DNA from: Kiloniellales bacterium
Lineage (GTDB): Bacteria > Pseudomonadota > Alphaproteobacteria > Kiloniellales > JAKSBE01
Direction of reading: 5' to 3'
Assembly: GCA_030066685.1 (NCBI GenBank)
Contig: JASJBF010000055.1
Coordinates: forward strand, 1 to 64,000
Length of the DNA: 64,000 nt
Position 1 is the first letter of the stretch. Every line of letters begins with the position of its first letter. Positions 18,089 to 26,556 of the stretch are shown here, one piece after another. The notes below the pieces were generated by a model that had not been told where the DNA came from, did no database searches, and worked only from the letters and a program-made list of their open reading frames with translations. The position numbers and the translations under genes are program-made.

Positions 18089-19146
18089 GCCCGCGGAACT
18101 TCGTCATCCTGGCGGTCGTCACCCTGGCCACCGTGGCTGGCGCGGTCTACGCCCTGCGTGAGCAGCCGGTCACGCGCCAGGCCCTGCAGCCGGAGGAGCC
18201 GGTTTTCCCGCTGCTGCAGGAGCGGCTCAACGACGCCGCCAAGCTTGAGGTGATCACGGCCGAGGGCCCGGTGGTCCTGGCCCGCGAGGGCGAGGGACCC
18301 TGGACCCTGCCGAGCAAGCAGGGCTATCCGGCGCGCGAGGAGGGCGTGCGCGAGGTCATCCTGGCCCTGCGGGCGCTGAAGGTCGCCGAGCCCAAGACCC
18401 GCAAGCCCGAGGGTTTCGTTCGGCTCCAGGTCGAGGACGTCGAGGGCGAGGGCGCCAAGTCGCGCCTAGTCCGGGTCAGCGCCGCCGACGGCGCGGTCCT
18501 GGCCGAGGCCCTGCTCGGCAAGCAGCGCCCGGGCGCCCTGGGCGACGCCAGCGGCGGCATCTACTACCGCACGCCCGGTGGCGCGCAGGCCTGGCTGGCC
18601 GCCGGGACGATCGAGCTGCCCGAGGGCGAGCGCGCCTGGCTGCAGACCGACGTGGTCCACATCGCCGCCAACACGGTCGCCGGCATCGAGGTGGCGCACG
18701 CCGACGGTAGCGTCTTCACCGCGACCCGTGCCGCCGAGGACAAGGACTTCGAGCTCGCCGACCTGCCGGAAGGCCGCAAATCGGCGGCCAGCAAGACCGC
18801 GCAGCTCGGTGCCGCCCTGGCCTTCGTCAGCTTCGACGAGGTCGCGCCGGCCGCGGAGATCGACTTCGTCGCCGCGCCCAACCGCAGCACGGTGACCACC
18901 TTCGACGGCGTGACGGTCACGGTCGAGCTGGGCGAGGCCGAGGGCGAGCTCTGGGCCAAGCTCACCGCCGCCCTGGCCGAGGACGCTCCGGCGGAGGAGG
19001 AGGCCCGCGCCGCCGCCGAGGAACGGGTGTCCGAGATCACCGCCCGGACCGAGGGCTGGGCCTACCGCCTGGCCGACCGCGTCGTGAAACGCCTCCTACC
19101 CAAGGTCGAGGAGTACCTCGAGGCCGAGCCCGAGCCCGCGTCCTAA
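18085..19146 (+). CDS. DUF4340 protein, partner of GldG-type ABC system
   Basis: 353 aa. It has one N-terminal helix (about 5-24) and a periplasmic repeat-like beta-rich body (LEVITAEGPVVLAREGEGPW, then a later related block), matching DUF4340. The ATG at 18085 overlaps the GldG stop (ATGA); the frame is open further upstream but only as a shadow of the previous gene. The C-terminus is acidic. It is the last gene of the operon and is followed by a dispersed repeat. Confidence 0.82.
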   Translation: MSPRNFVILAVVTLATVAGAVYALREQPVTRQALQPEEPVFPLLQERLNDAAKLEVITAEGPVVLAREGEGPWTLPSKQGYPAREEGVREVILALRALKVAEPKTRKPEGFVRLQVEDVEGEGAKSRLVRVSAADGAVLAEALLGKQRPGALGDASGGIYYRTPGGAQAWLAAGTIELPEGERAWLQTDVVHIAANTVAGIEVAHADGSVFTATRAAEDKDFELADLPEGRKSAASKTAQLGAALAFVSFDEVAPAAEIDFVAAPNRSTVTTFDGVTVTVELGEAEGELWAKLTAALAEDAPAEEEARAAAEERVSEITARTEGWAYRLADRVVKRLLPKVEEYLEAEPEPAS

Positions 19147-19153
19147 GGGAAGA

Positions 19154-19264
19154 CCCCTCACCCTCCCAGCGCTTTGCGCCGGGCCTCTCCCTCTCCCCCG
19201 GGGAGAGGGTTGTGGAGGCTTGGCGAAGCCGCAAGCCGAGCCTTAGCCGGAGCTGGGTGAGGGG
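19154..19264. repeat. Dispersed intergenic repeat, copy 1 (CCCCTCACC...GGTGAGGGG)
   Basis: A 111 bp element bounded by perfect 9 bp inverted arms, CCCCTCACC and GGTGAGGGG. Inside are a second inverted pair (CTCTCCC/GGGAGAG) and the segment CCGAGCCTTAGCCGGAGCTG, which is identical in copy 2 at 21532. It lies directly after the DUF4340 stop. Confidence 0.85.
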
Positions 19265-19274
19265 AAACGGACCC

Positions 19275-19913
19275 TCAAACGATCTCCGCCGCCGTCACCG
19301 TGACCACGCCCGCCTCAGCCATCTTGGCGCGGGCGGCCGCCAGCGAGCCTTCCAAGTCGATGGCCCGGCAGGCGTCCTCGATCAGCACTGTCTCGAAGCC
19401 GAGGCGCCGGGCGTCCAGGGCCGAGAACTGGACGCAGAAGTCGGTCGCCAGGCCGCAGAGGAAGACCCGGCCCAGCCCGCGCTCCCGCAGGTAGCCGCCC
19501 AGCCCGGTCGGCGTGGTCTGGTCGTTCTCGAAGAAGGCGGAGTAGGAATCGATGGCGGGCCGGAAGCCCTTGCGCAGGACCAGTTCCGCCTGGGGCAGGG
19601 CCAGTTCGGCGTGGAAGGCAGCGCCCGGCGTGCCCTGGACGCAGTGGTCGGGCCAGAGCACCTGGGAGCCGTAATCCAGCTCCGTCGTCTCGAAGGGCTG
19701 GCGGCCGGGGTGGCTGGAGGCAAAGGAGCGGTGCCCGGCCGGGTGCCAGTCCTGGGTCAGGACCACGTGGCCGAAGCGCCCGGCCAGGCCGTTGATCACC
19801 GGCACCACGGCCTCGCCCTCCGGCACCGCCAGGGCGCCGCCGCTACAGAAGTCGTTCTGCACGTCGATCACCAGCAGCAGGTCGTCGTTCTCGGGGCTGA
19901 TGCGCTCGGTCAT
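19275..19913 (-). CDS. pncA: Nicotinamidase (isochorismatase-family amidase)
   Basis: 212 aa cytoplasmic hydrolase converting nicotinamide to nicotinate for NAD salvage. The catalytic triad is visible: Asp17 (VIDVQNDF), Lys115 (LRKGF) and Cys160 (LATDFCVQ). The metal site DWHPAGH (55-61) is also present, which separates PncA from other isochorismatase relatives. The start at 19913 gives the usual length; the frame is open further upstream without coding character. It is divergent from the ECF sigma factor gene, across a 320 bp gap. Confidence 0.92.
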   Translation of the reverse strand: MTERISPENDDLLLVIDVQNDFCSGGALAVPEGEAVVPVINGLAGRFGHVVLTQDWHPAGHRSFASSHPGRQPFETTELDYGSQVLWPDHCVQGTPGAAFHAELALPQAELVLRKGFRPAIDSYSAFFENDQTTPTGLGGYLRERGLGRVFLCGLATDFCVQFSALDARRLGFETVLIEDACRAIDLEGSLAAARAKMAEAGVVTVTAAEIV

Positions 19914-20114
19914 TGTCGGGGTCCTTCTCCCTGCTGCCTCGACCGGGGCCACGAGAGCCGTCCGGCCCCGACAGGCTGCCACAGCCGGCCGCGCGATGCA
20001 GCCCTCGCGCTTCGGATCCCCGAGAAGCGGTTCCTCGCCGGCCTCGGTACGGACGGCCCTCTGAATCTGTTGCATAAATGCCACCCGCCTCGACCTCGGA
20101 GGGGGCGATGGGAT

Positions 20115-20140
20115 GGAACTCCATCCATCCGGTGTTCGTC
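20115..20140 (+). promoter_or_regulatory. Possible ECF-type promoter upstream of the sigma factor gene
   Basis: GGAAC (20115-20119), 17 bp, then CGTC (20137-20140), resembling ECF -35/-10 pairs (GGAAC ... CGTT/CGTC), about 95 bp before the sigma start. It would allow autoregulation. The remainder of the 19914-20233 gap shows no gene. The match is short and could be chance. Confidence 0.3.
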
Positions 20141-20233
20141 GGTCAAGGGTGGTCGAACTCGGGCTGAAGCAAGCCGACCGGACGCACAGATTTAACATTT
20201 GTGATCCTTTTGGCATCCGGGCAGGCTTGGGGA

Positions 20234-20740
20234 ATGGACGATTTGGCAACGATGATCGCAGCCGAGATCCCGGCCCTCCGGCGTTACGCACGCGCCCTGC
20301 TGCGCGATGCCGAACGGGCCGACGATCTGGTTCAGGACTGCCTGCTGCGCGCCTGGTCGCGGCGCCACCTCTGGCGCCAGCCGGGCAACCTCAGGGCCTG
20401 GCTCTTCACCATCCTGCACAACCTCTACGCCAACCAGATGCGCAGCCTGTCGCGCCAGCCGCGCTTCGCGCCCTCGGAGGCGGCCGAGCACCTCGGACAG
20501 AACGCCCGCCAGGGCGACCAGCTGGAGACCTCCGAGGTCCTGGACGCGATGGACAACCTCAACGACGACCAGCGCGAGGCGATCCTGCTGGTCGGGGTCG
20601 AGGGCCTGCGCTACGAGGAGGCCGCCGCCGTCCTGGGCGTGCCGGTCGGGACCGTGATGTCGCGCCTGTCCCGCGGGAGGGAACGCCTGCGCGAGCTGAC
20701 CGACCGGGGCAACGTGCCGCCGATCCGGAGGGTCAAATGA
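20234..20740 (+). CDS. ECF-family RNA polymerase sigma factor
   Basis: 168 aa with only regions 2 and 4. Region 2 runs from IPALRRYARALLRD through ADDLVQDCLLRAW to the -10-binding part, and region 4 has LNDDQREAILLVGVEGLRYEEAAAVLGVPVGTVMSRLSRGRERLR, a clear helix-turn-helix. I chose ATG 20234 (GGGG just upstream); an in-frame GTG at 20201 would add 11 residues. The stop overlaps the anti-sigma start by 4 nt, tying the pair together. Confidence 0.9.
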   Translation: MDDLATMIAAEIPALRRYARALLRDAERADDLVQDCLLRAWSRRHLWRQPGNLRAWLFTILHNLYANQMRSLSRQPRFAPSEAAEHLGQNARQGDQLETSEVLDAMDNLNDDQREAILLVGVEGLRYEEAAAVLGVPVGTVMSRLSRGRERLRELTDRGNVPPIRRVK

Positions 20741-21531
20741 GCACCGACCCGAAGCTGGTGACCCTGGACGACCTGCAGGCCTACGTCGACGAGGAGCTGA
20801 CGCCGGAGCGCCGGGCCGAGGTCGAGACCCATCTGGCCCAGAGCCCCGACGACGCCGAGCGGGTCAGCGCCTATCGCCGGCAGAACCGGGCCCTGCGCGC
20901 GGCCCTGGCCGGGATCGGCAACGAGGCGGTGCCGGCCGCCATGCTCGCGGTCCTGCAGGATCGCCCACCGGCGCGCGAGATCACCTGGCTGCCGCGGGTC
21001 GCTGCGGCCGTCCTCTTCCTGGCGATCGGCGGCGCGATCGGCGGTGCCCTGGGCTGGGGCTACGACAAGCTGCCCTTCCTCGCCGTCGAGGAGAAGCGCT
21101 TCCTGCGCGAGGCCGTGGCCGCGCACCGGGTCTACGCGGTCGACCGGCGCCACGCCGTCGAGGTCGCGGCGATCGAGCGGGACTACCTTCAGAAATGGCT
21201 GACCCAGCGCCTGGGCGTGCCGATCATGGCCCCGGACCTCAGCGATGCCGGGCTGAACCTGCTGGGCGGACGCCTGATCTCGACCGTCAACGGCCCGGCG
21301 GCCCTGCTGGTCTACGAGACCGCCGAGGGCGAGCGGGTGACCTGCTACATCACCGCCGAGGCCAAGCGCCTGGCGCCCGGCAAGGTCTTCCTGGAGGACG
21401 AGGCCACGGTCTCCCTGGCCTGGCCGACCCGCAGCCTGGCCTACGCGGTCAGCGGCGCCGCCAGCCGCGAGCGCCTGGCCGAGATCGCCGGTGTCGTCAA
21501 TCGCGAGCTCAAGCAGCTGGAAGACAGCTGA
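20737..21531 (+). CDS. Anti-sigma factor, membrane-anchored
   Basis: 264 aa. The N-terminal about 60 residues (LDDLQAYVDEELTPERRAEV, then THLAQSP) are the typical anti-sigma domain that holds the ECF factor. The zinc-binding HxxxCxxC motif is missing, so it is not a redox ZAS-type sensor. One membrane helix (about 90-112, VLFLAIGGAIGGALGWG) is followed by a periplasmic domain of about 150 residues that I do not recognise. The signal it senses is unknown. Its start codon is embedded in the sigma stop. Confidence 0.85.
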   Translation: MSTDPKLVTLDDLQAYVDEELTPERRAEVETHLAQSPDDAERVSAYRRQNRALRAALAGIGNEAVPAAMLAVLQDRPPAREITWLPRVAAAVLFLAIGGAIGGALGWGYDKLPFLAVEEKRFLREAVAAHRVYAVDRRHAVEVAAIERDYLQKWLTQRLGVPIMAPDLSDAGLNLLGGRLISTVNGPAALLVYETAEGERVTCYITAEAKRLAPGKVFLEDEATVSLAWPTRSLAYAVSGAASRERLAEIAGVVNRELKQLEDS

Positions 21532-21634
21532 CCCCTCACCCGCTCGCTACGCTCGCCGCCCTCTCCCAGCGGGAGAGGGCTGTGGAGGCTTGGTGAGGCT
21601 TCCAGCCGAGCCTTAGCCGGAGCTGGGTGAGGGG
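21532..21634. repeat. Dispersed intergenic repeat, copy 2
   Basis: A 103 bp copy of the element at 19154-19264, with the same CCCCTCACC and GGTGAGGGG ends and the same internal CCGAGCCTTAGCCGGAGCTG block. It begins at the base after the anti-sigma stop codon. With copy 1 it brackets the pncA/sigma/anti-sigma block in direct orientation. Confidence 0.85.
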
Positions 21635-21654
21635 CTGACCCGGCCGCCCGCCGC

Positions 21655-22524
21655 TCAATCCTGCGCCAGCAGCTGGATCAGGCTGGAGGTGTCCCAGCGC
21701 CGGCCGCCGCGGGCCTGGACCTGGGCGTAGAACTGGTCGACCAGGGCGGTGACCGGCAGGCGGGCGCCGTTGCCCTTGGCCTCGGCCAGGGCGATGCCGA
21801 GGTCCTTGCGCATCCAGTCGACCGCGAAGCCGAAGTCGAACTTGCCGGCGCACATGGTCGCGGCGCGGTTGTCCATCTGCCAGGACTGGGCCGCGCCTTG
21901 GGAGATCACCTCGATGACCTTGTCCATGTCGAGCCCGGCCTTCCGGCCGAAGTTCATGCCCTCCGACAGGCCCTGCAGCAGGCCGGCGATGCAGACCTGG
22001 TTGACCATTTTGGTCAGCTGGCCGGCGCCGGCCGGGCCCATCAGGATGCAGGCCCGGGCAAAGCACTCGATCACCGGCGCGGCCTTGTCGAAGACCGCGG
22101 CCTCGCCGCCGCACATCACGGTCAGCGCGCCGTTCTCGGCCCCGGCCTGGCCGCCGGAGACCGGCGCGTCGATCACCCCGATCCCGCGCTCGGCGCCGAG
22201 CGCGCCCAGCTCCCGCGCGACCTCGGCCGAGGCCGTCGTGTGGTCGACGAAGACCGCGCCCCTCTCCATGCCGGCGAAGGCGCCGTCCTCGCCCAGGACC
22301 ACGGCCCGCAGGTCGTCGTCGTTGCCGACGCAGGTGAAGACGACCTCGGCGCCCTCGGCGGCCTCGCGCGGCGTCGGTGCGAAGCTGCCGCCGTGGTCGA
22401 CCGCCCAACGCTCGGCCTTGGCGGCGGTCCGGTTGTAGACCGTGACCTCGTGCCCGCCCGCCTTCAGGTGCCCGGCCATGGGATAGCCCATGACCCCAAG
22501 GCCGATAAACGCCGTCTTCGCCAT
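21655..22524 (-). CDS. NAD(P)-dependent 3-hydroxyisobutyrate dehydrogenase-family enzyme
   Basis: 289 aa beta-hydroxyacid dehydrogenase. The Rossmann motif GLGVMGYPMA (8-17), the substrate motif DAPVSGGQAGAENG and the catalytic-lysine segment KMVNQ are intact. Related enzymes reduce tartronate semialdehyde or oxidise 3-hydroxyisobutyrate, and I cannot tell these apart here. The ATG at 22524 has GGGAGAG upstream. The start region (first 9 codons plus about 80 bp upstream) is duplicated at 24463-24586, on the far side of the cyclase gene. Confidence 0.88.
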   Translation of the reverse strand: MAKTAFIGLGVMGYPMAGHLKAGGHEVTVYNRTAAKAERWAVDHGGSFAPTPREAAEGAEVVFTCVGNDDDLRAVVLGEDGAFAGMERGAVFVDHTTASAEVARELGALGAERGIGVIDAPVSGGQAGAENGALTVMCGGEAAVFDKAAPVIECFARACILMGPAGAGQLTKMVNQVCIAGLLQGLSEGMNFGRKAGLDMDKVIEVISQGAAQSWQMDNRAATMCAGKFDFGFAVDWMRKDLGIALAEAKGNGARLPVTALVDQFYAQVQARGGRRWDTSSLIQLLAQD

Positions 22525-22682
22525 GCCGTCTCTCCCGCGCTGCCCTAAGATGGTCCCGTTTCGGAGCGGCGCGATCCTAGCCGAGCACCCCCAGGGTCTC
22601 AACGGTGGCACCTCCCGATGCATCTCGACCGCTGCCGCATTCCGGTTCAAACTACTCGCAGACGAGCCCAGAGGGCCCAGAA

Positions 22683-24419
22683 ATGGAGCGTCGTCTCGCC
22701 GCTATTCTCGCCGCCGACATCGCCAGCTACAGCCTGCTGGTCGGTCGAGACGAGGAGGGCACGTTCCGCGCCTACAAGGGTCACCTCAGCGCCCTGGAGC
22801 CGATCATCGGCTTCAACAGTGGGCGCCTCGTCAAGTCGACAGGCGATGGCTTCCTCGTGGAGTTCGCATCGGTCGTCGACGCAGTGGCCTGCGCCGCAGC
22901 CATGCAGCGCTGCATGGCAGAGCGTAACCAAGAACAGCCGAACGACCGACAACTGCAGTTTCGGATTGGCGTGCACACTGGTGACGTCATCGTCGACGGC
23001 GACGATATTCACGGCGACGATGTGAACATTGCCGTCCGGCTGGAGAGTATCGCGGAGCCCGGCGGCGTCGCTGTGTCAGAGCGAGTTTACGATGACGTCT
23101 TCAACAAGCTCGACCTCGAGTTCGAGAGCCTCGGTCCGCGTGAGCTGAAGAACATCGCCTGGCCGGTGCGAGTTTACGCCCTCGCCATCGAAACACCGAG
23201 GGACACGCGCCCCGCCCTCGCCCTCCCGGACAAGCCGTCGGTTGCCGTACTGCCCTTCGAGAATTTTTCAAGCGATGCCGAGCAGGAGTACTTCGCCGAC
23301 GGCATCACCGAAGACATCATCATGGCGCTCTCCCACATCCCGTGGATCTTCGTGATCGCCCGCAACTCTTCGTTCTCTTACAAGGGCCTCGCAGCGGATG
23401 TGCGCAAGATCGGGCGCGAACTCGGTGTGCGCTACGTACTTGAAGGCAGTGTCCGGCGGGCGGGCGACCGCTTGCGGGTGACGGGACAGCTCATCGATGC
23501 CGGGACCGGTGTGCATATCTGGGCAGAGCGCTACGAAGGCCGCTTCGCCGACGTCTTCGATCTGCAGGATCGGGTCACGGAAGCTGTGGTCGGTGCGATC
23601 GCGCCGGAGATCCGTGCGGCGGAGATTGCCAGGGTTGCACGCAAACCCACTCGAAGGCTCGATGCCTACGATCACTATCTGAGAGCGCTGTCGGCGCTCA
23701 ACCGCTCGCAGGTCGAGGAGGCACGACGTAGCCTCGACGCCGCCCTGGAGCATCAGCGCGATTACGCGAAAGCCAAGGCCTTGAGCGCTTGGTGTCTGAC
23801 CACTGCCCCGCACCGTTCTGCGGACTTCGATCCGAAGGAGATCGCAGCGGCATTGCGATTGGCTCGCGAGGCCATCGAAATGGCCGATGAGGAACCTGAG
23901 GCTTGTGCCTACGCGGGCTATACCTTGGCGTTCTTTCGCGCCGACGTATCCGGTGGGCTTGCCATGGTCGAGCGAGCCCTTGATCGCTGCCCCAGCTTTG
24001 CCTGGGCCTGGGTCGCGAGCGCCATTCTGCACCTCTGTCAAGGGCGCTTCGAGACGGCGATCGAGCGCTGCGAGCGCGCTCTGCGCTTGAGCCCGCGAGA
24101 CCCCATGGCATTTCGAGCGCAAATCTCACGCGCGTTCGCCAACCTTGAGTTGGGAAACTTCGGAGCGGCGCTCGATGCGGCGCGCCGAGTCTACGACCTG
24201 AACCAGAAGGCAACTGCGTCCTTGCGGTATCAGGCGGCCTCGCTGGCACATCTGGGCCGCCAGGAAGACGCTGAGCGCGTTGCGCGCCGACTGCTTGAGC
24301 TTTCTCCGGATCTCAGGCTTTCAAAAGTCATTGCAATGTATCGAGTCTACATCGAAGACCCTGAGCAGACGATCAAGAACCAGATCGAGGGACTGAGGAT
24401 GGCCGGTCTGCCGGATTGA
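22683..24419 (+). CDS. Class III adenylate/guanylate cyclase with TolB-like and TPR regions
   Basis: 578 aa. It starts with the family signature MERRLAAILAADIASYS. The cyclase domain (about 1-170) has a metal Asp in ADIASYS, KSTGDGFLVEF and the DDVNIAVRLE block. It is followed by a TolB N-terminal-like domain beginning KPSVAVLPFENFSSD (about 185-300) and TPR-like helical repeats to the end. No membrane helix is apparent between the domains, unlike the cyclase at 62239. Base composition is visibly less GC-biased at third positions than in the neighbours, and the gene sits between two copies of the dehydrogenase start region, so recent arrival is plausible. Likely role: cNMP signalling. Confidence 0.88.
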   Translation: MERRLAAILAADIASYSLLVGRDEEGTFRAYKGHLSALEPIIGFNSGRLVKSTGDGFLVEFASVVDAVACAAAMQRCMAERNQEQPNDRQLQFRIGVHTGDVIVDGDDIHGDDVNIAVRLESIAEPGGVAVSERVYDDVFNKLDLEFESLGPRELKNIAWPVRVYALAIETPRDTRPALALPDKPSVAVLPFENFSSDAEQEYFADGITEDIIMALSHIPWIFVIARNSSFSYKGLAADVRKIGRELGVRYVLEGSVRRAGDRLRVTGQLIDAGTGVHIWAERYEGRFADVFDLQDRVTEAVVGAIAPEIRAAEIARVARKPTRRLDAYDHYLRALSALNRSQVEEARRSLDAALEHQRDYAKAKALSAWCLTTAPHRSADFDPKEIAAALRLAREAIEMADEEPEACAYAGYTLAFFRADVSGGLAMVERALDRCPSFAWAWVASAILHLCQGRFETAIERCERALRLSPRDPMAFRAQISRAFANLELGNFGAALDAARRVYDLNQKATASLRYQAASLAHLGRQEDAERVARRLLELSPDLRLSKVIAMYRVYIEDPEQTIKNQIEGLRMAGLPD

Positions 24420-24425
24420 TCGGCA

Positions 24426-24586
24426 GCTCCTGAGCACTTGTAGGCCAACAGACCCAATCCAAGCCGATGAATGCCGTCTTCGCCATGCCGCCTTTTTCCC
24501 GCGCGTGCGCGGACTTCCCGGATTCGTCGTGGCGCGATCCTCGCCGAGCACCCGGTCGGGCTCGACCGCGTACGCCGGGTCTCAAT
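24426..24586 (-). pseudogene. Relic of a dehydrogenase start region (duplicate of 22501-22600)
   Basis: Reading the minus strand from 24486 gives MAKTAFIGLDW, identical for nine residues to the dehydrogenase at 22524, then drifts out of homology after a small insertion. Upstream, GCGCGATCCTCGCCGAGCAC (24532-24551) matches 22569-22588 with one mismatch, and the distance between the two matching blocks is 41-42 bp in both places. GGGTCTCAA is also shared. So about 100 bp of promoter and start region is duplicated and decayed. Confidence 0.7.
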
Positions 24587-24685
24587 GGGAAGCGCAGCGC
24601 TGCTTCCGTCATCGCGTTGCGTCACCGGCTGCAGGCTTCAAGCCGCCAGCGAAGACGCATAGGATTGTGGATTGAAAGCGACGTC

Positions 24686-25606
24686 ATGGCAGCGACCGGG
24701 CAACGCGCCTACGTGACCGTGTTCGGCGGCTCGGGTTTCCTCGGGCGCGAGATCGTCGCGCGGCTCCAGGCCGAGGGGATCACGGTTCGCGTTGCGGTCC
24801 GGCGTCCCGACCGTGTCGTGGTCGACCGGCAGGGGGATCGCGGCGGCGGCCTGCGGCAGGTCTACGCCGACCTGCGCGACGAGACCTCCGTGGCCCAGGC
24901 CGTCGAGGGATCCCAGGCGGTCGTCAACGCCGTCGGCCTCTACGTCGAGAAGGGCGCCGAGACCTTCGAGGCGGTCCACGAGCGCGGCGCGCTCACCGTA
25001 GCGCATCAGGCCGCAAACCTGGGCATCGAGCGCTTGATCCACGTCTCCGGCATCGGCGCGGACCTGGAGTCCGAATCGCGCTACGTCCGGGCGCGGGCCA
25101 GAGGCGAGCTGCTGGTCACGGAGGCCTTCGCGCGTGCCACGATTCTGCGCCCCAGCGTCCTCTTCGGGCCGGAGGACGGCTTCGTGAACGCCCTGGCAGG
25201 AATCGCCGCCCGCGCGCCGGTCTTGCCGCTCTTCGGGCGCGGCGATACCCGGCTGCAGCCGGTCTACGTCGGCGACGTCGCCGAGGCCGCGCGCCGCGCC
25301 CTGACTCATCCCGAAGCGCTGGGAAAGACCTACGAGCTCGGCGGCCCCGAGGTCTACAGCTACCGCGCACTCATCGAGCTCGTCCTGCGGCACACGGGGC
25401 GGCGGCGGCTTCTGCTGCCCCTTCCATTTCCGCTCTGGCAGGCCCTGGCGGGCCTGGCATCGCTGCTCCCCGCCCCGCCACTGACGCGCGCGCAGGTCGT
25501 CCTGATGAAACACGACAACGTGGTGGCCAAGGACGCCCTGGCGCTCGGAGACCTCGACGTCGAGGCCACCGCCCTCGAAAACGTCCTGCCGGACTATGCG
25601 TTTTGA
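24686..25606 (+). CDS. NAD(P)-binding reductase, NDUFA9-like (atypical SDR)
   Basis: 306 aa. It begins with a dinucleotide motif GGSGFLG and continues with the pattern of complex I NDUFA9-type atypical short-chain dehydrogenases: VRRPDR, IHVSGIGAD, RPSVLFGPEDGFVN and PVYVGDVAEA. The usual YxxxK catalytic pair is not evident, as in other members. In alphaproteobacteria such proteins are linked with quinone metabolism or complex I stability; that is family knowledge, not shown here. ATG 24686 was chosen because the family motif starts nine residues later; the open frame further upstream lies over the duplicated relic. Confidence 0.85.
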   Translation: MAATGQRAYVTVFGGSGFLGREIVARLQAEGITVRVAVRRPDRVVVDRQGDRGGGLRQVYADLRDETSVAQAVEGSQAVVNAVGLYVEKGAETFEAVHERGALTVAHQAANLGIERLIHVSGIGADLESESRYVRARARGELLVTEAFARATILRPSVLFGPEDGFVNALAGIAARAPVLPLFGRGDTRLQPVYVGDVAEAARRALTHPEALGKTYELGGPEVYSYRALIELVLRHTGRRRLLLPLPFPLWQALAGLASLLPAPPLTRAQVVLMKHDNVVAKDALALGDLDVEATALENVLPDYAF

Positions 25607-25669
25607 GACCGGCCCGAAGCCAGGAGGCCTAGCGGCCCGCCGCCCGAAGCGGCATGCAACCGAAGGTCT

Positions 25670-26092
25670 TCAATCCCACCATGCGTAGATGACCTGCATC
25701 CCCTTCGGCACCGGGACGCTCTCGGCCGGTCCGAAGGAGGCGCCGCTCTCGATCTCGTCGGGTGCGTACTCATCGCCAATCCAGGACAAGACCTCGGCTT
25801 CGCTGCAGGAGGTGATGAAGTAGACGGTGTCGGAGAAGGGCCAGTCTTCTTCTCCGCCGTCGAATTGCGTGACGAGGATGCGCACATCGGCGACATCTTG
25901 CCGATCTCTGATCCCTTTCAGAATGCCGTAGACCTTGTCGGGCGTCGGGCCGTTGAGGAAATTGCACCAAATCGATGCGCCGTCATCGTTGCCCACGAAG
26001 AACTCCTCCAAGGTCACCAGAGGCAGGTTCTCGGTCTTTTCGTTCACATCACCGATGCGCGCCAGCAGCGCGTCTCGCCGGACTAAATCCAT
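25670..26092 (-). CDS. Hypothetical acidic protein
   Basis: 140 aa, acidic and soluble, no signal or membrane segment. It is rich in aromatic residues (EVLSWIGDEY, QVIYAWWD at the end). I recognise no family; size and acidity resemble immunity-type or SUKH-like proteins, but this is a weak resemblance and no toxin gene is adjacent. ATG 26092 follows an AGGAGA ribosome site. The composition is less GC-biased than its neighbours. It lies 61 bp downstream of the amphi-Trp gene on the same strand. Confidence 0.6.
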   Translation of the reverse strand: MDLVRRDALLARIGDVNEKTENLPLVTLEEFFVGNDDGASIWCNFLNGPTPDKVYGILKGIRDRQDVADVRILVTQFDGGEEDWPFSDTVYFITSCSEAEVLSWIGDEYAPDEIESGASFGPAESVPVPKGMQVIYAWWD

Positions 26093-26153
26093 AGGTTGGT
26101 CTCCTCAGGCTCGGCTCGGCGAGCGGGAGCTTTCCCGGGCGGCTGCCGAAGCT

Positions 26154-26375
26154 TCAGCTCTGCCACCTGACCTGGAACTCCAGCTCCTCGGCGCCGTCTT
26201 CGCGCTCGTGCTCGATGTTGAAGACGGCGCGGTCGGGGACGTAGATCCGCTCCCCGGCGACCTGGATCTCGAAGTTCTCCGCGGACTCCAGGCAGTCGGC
26301 AGGGCGGCGCAGCTTGGCGACGAAGTCGTCGGTCGGATAGCCCTTCTCGATGTCGCGGTCGGGCTTGGCGCTCAT
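26154..26375 (-). CDS. Small amphi-Trp domain-like protein
   Basis: 73 aa. The pattern DFVAKLRRPADCLESAENFE, then a short beta strand, then acidic beta strands ending EELEFQVRW, fits the amphi-Trp domain (alternating acidic/hydrophobic strands with a late Trp). The function of the family is unknown. The ATG at 26375 has AGGAAGAGGAG upstream. It could be in one transcript with the hypothetical gene that follows. Confidence 0.6.
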   Translation of the reverse strand: MSAKPDRDIEKGYPTDDFVAKLRRPADCLESAENFEIQVAGERIYVPDRAVFNIEHEREDGAEELEFQVRWQS

Positions 26376-26556
26376 GGCAGAGTCTCCTCTTCCTGCATGG
26401 GGACCGACGGGCCGGCCCGGTCGCGCGGACGTTAGCCCGGGAACTTTATGAATTCGTGACCAGAGGGACCGCGCCGGGAAGCACCGTGTTTCGGCCGCGG
26501 AAACTCGCTAGGCTAGGCGTTCCTTGGCTCACACCGCCGGAACGGGGAGAGACGTC

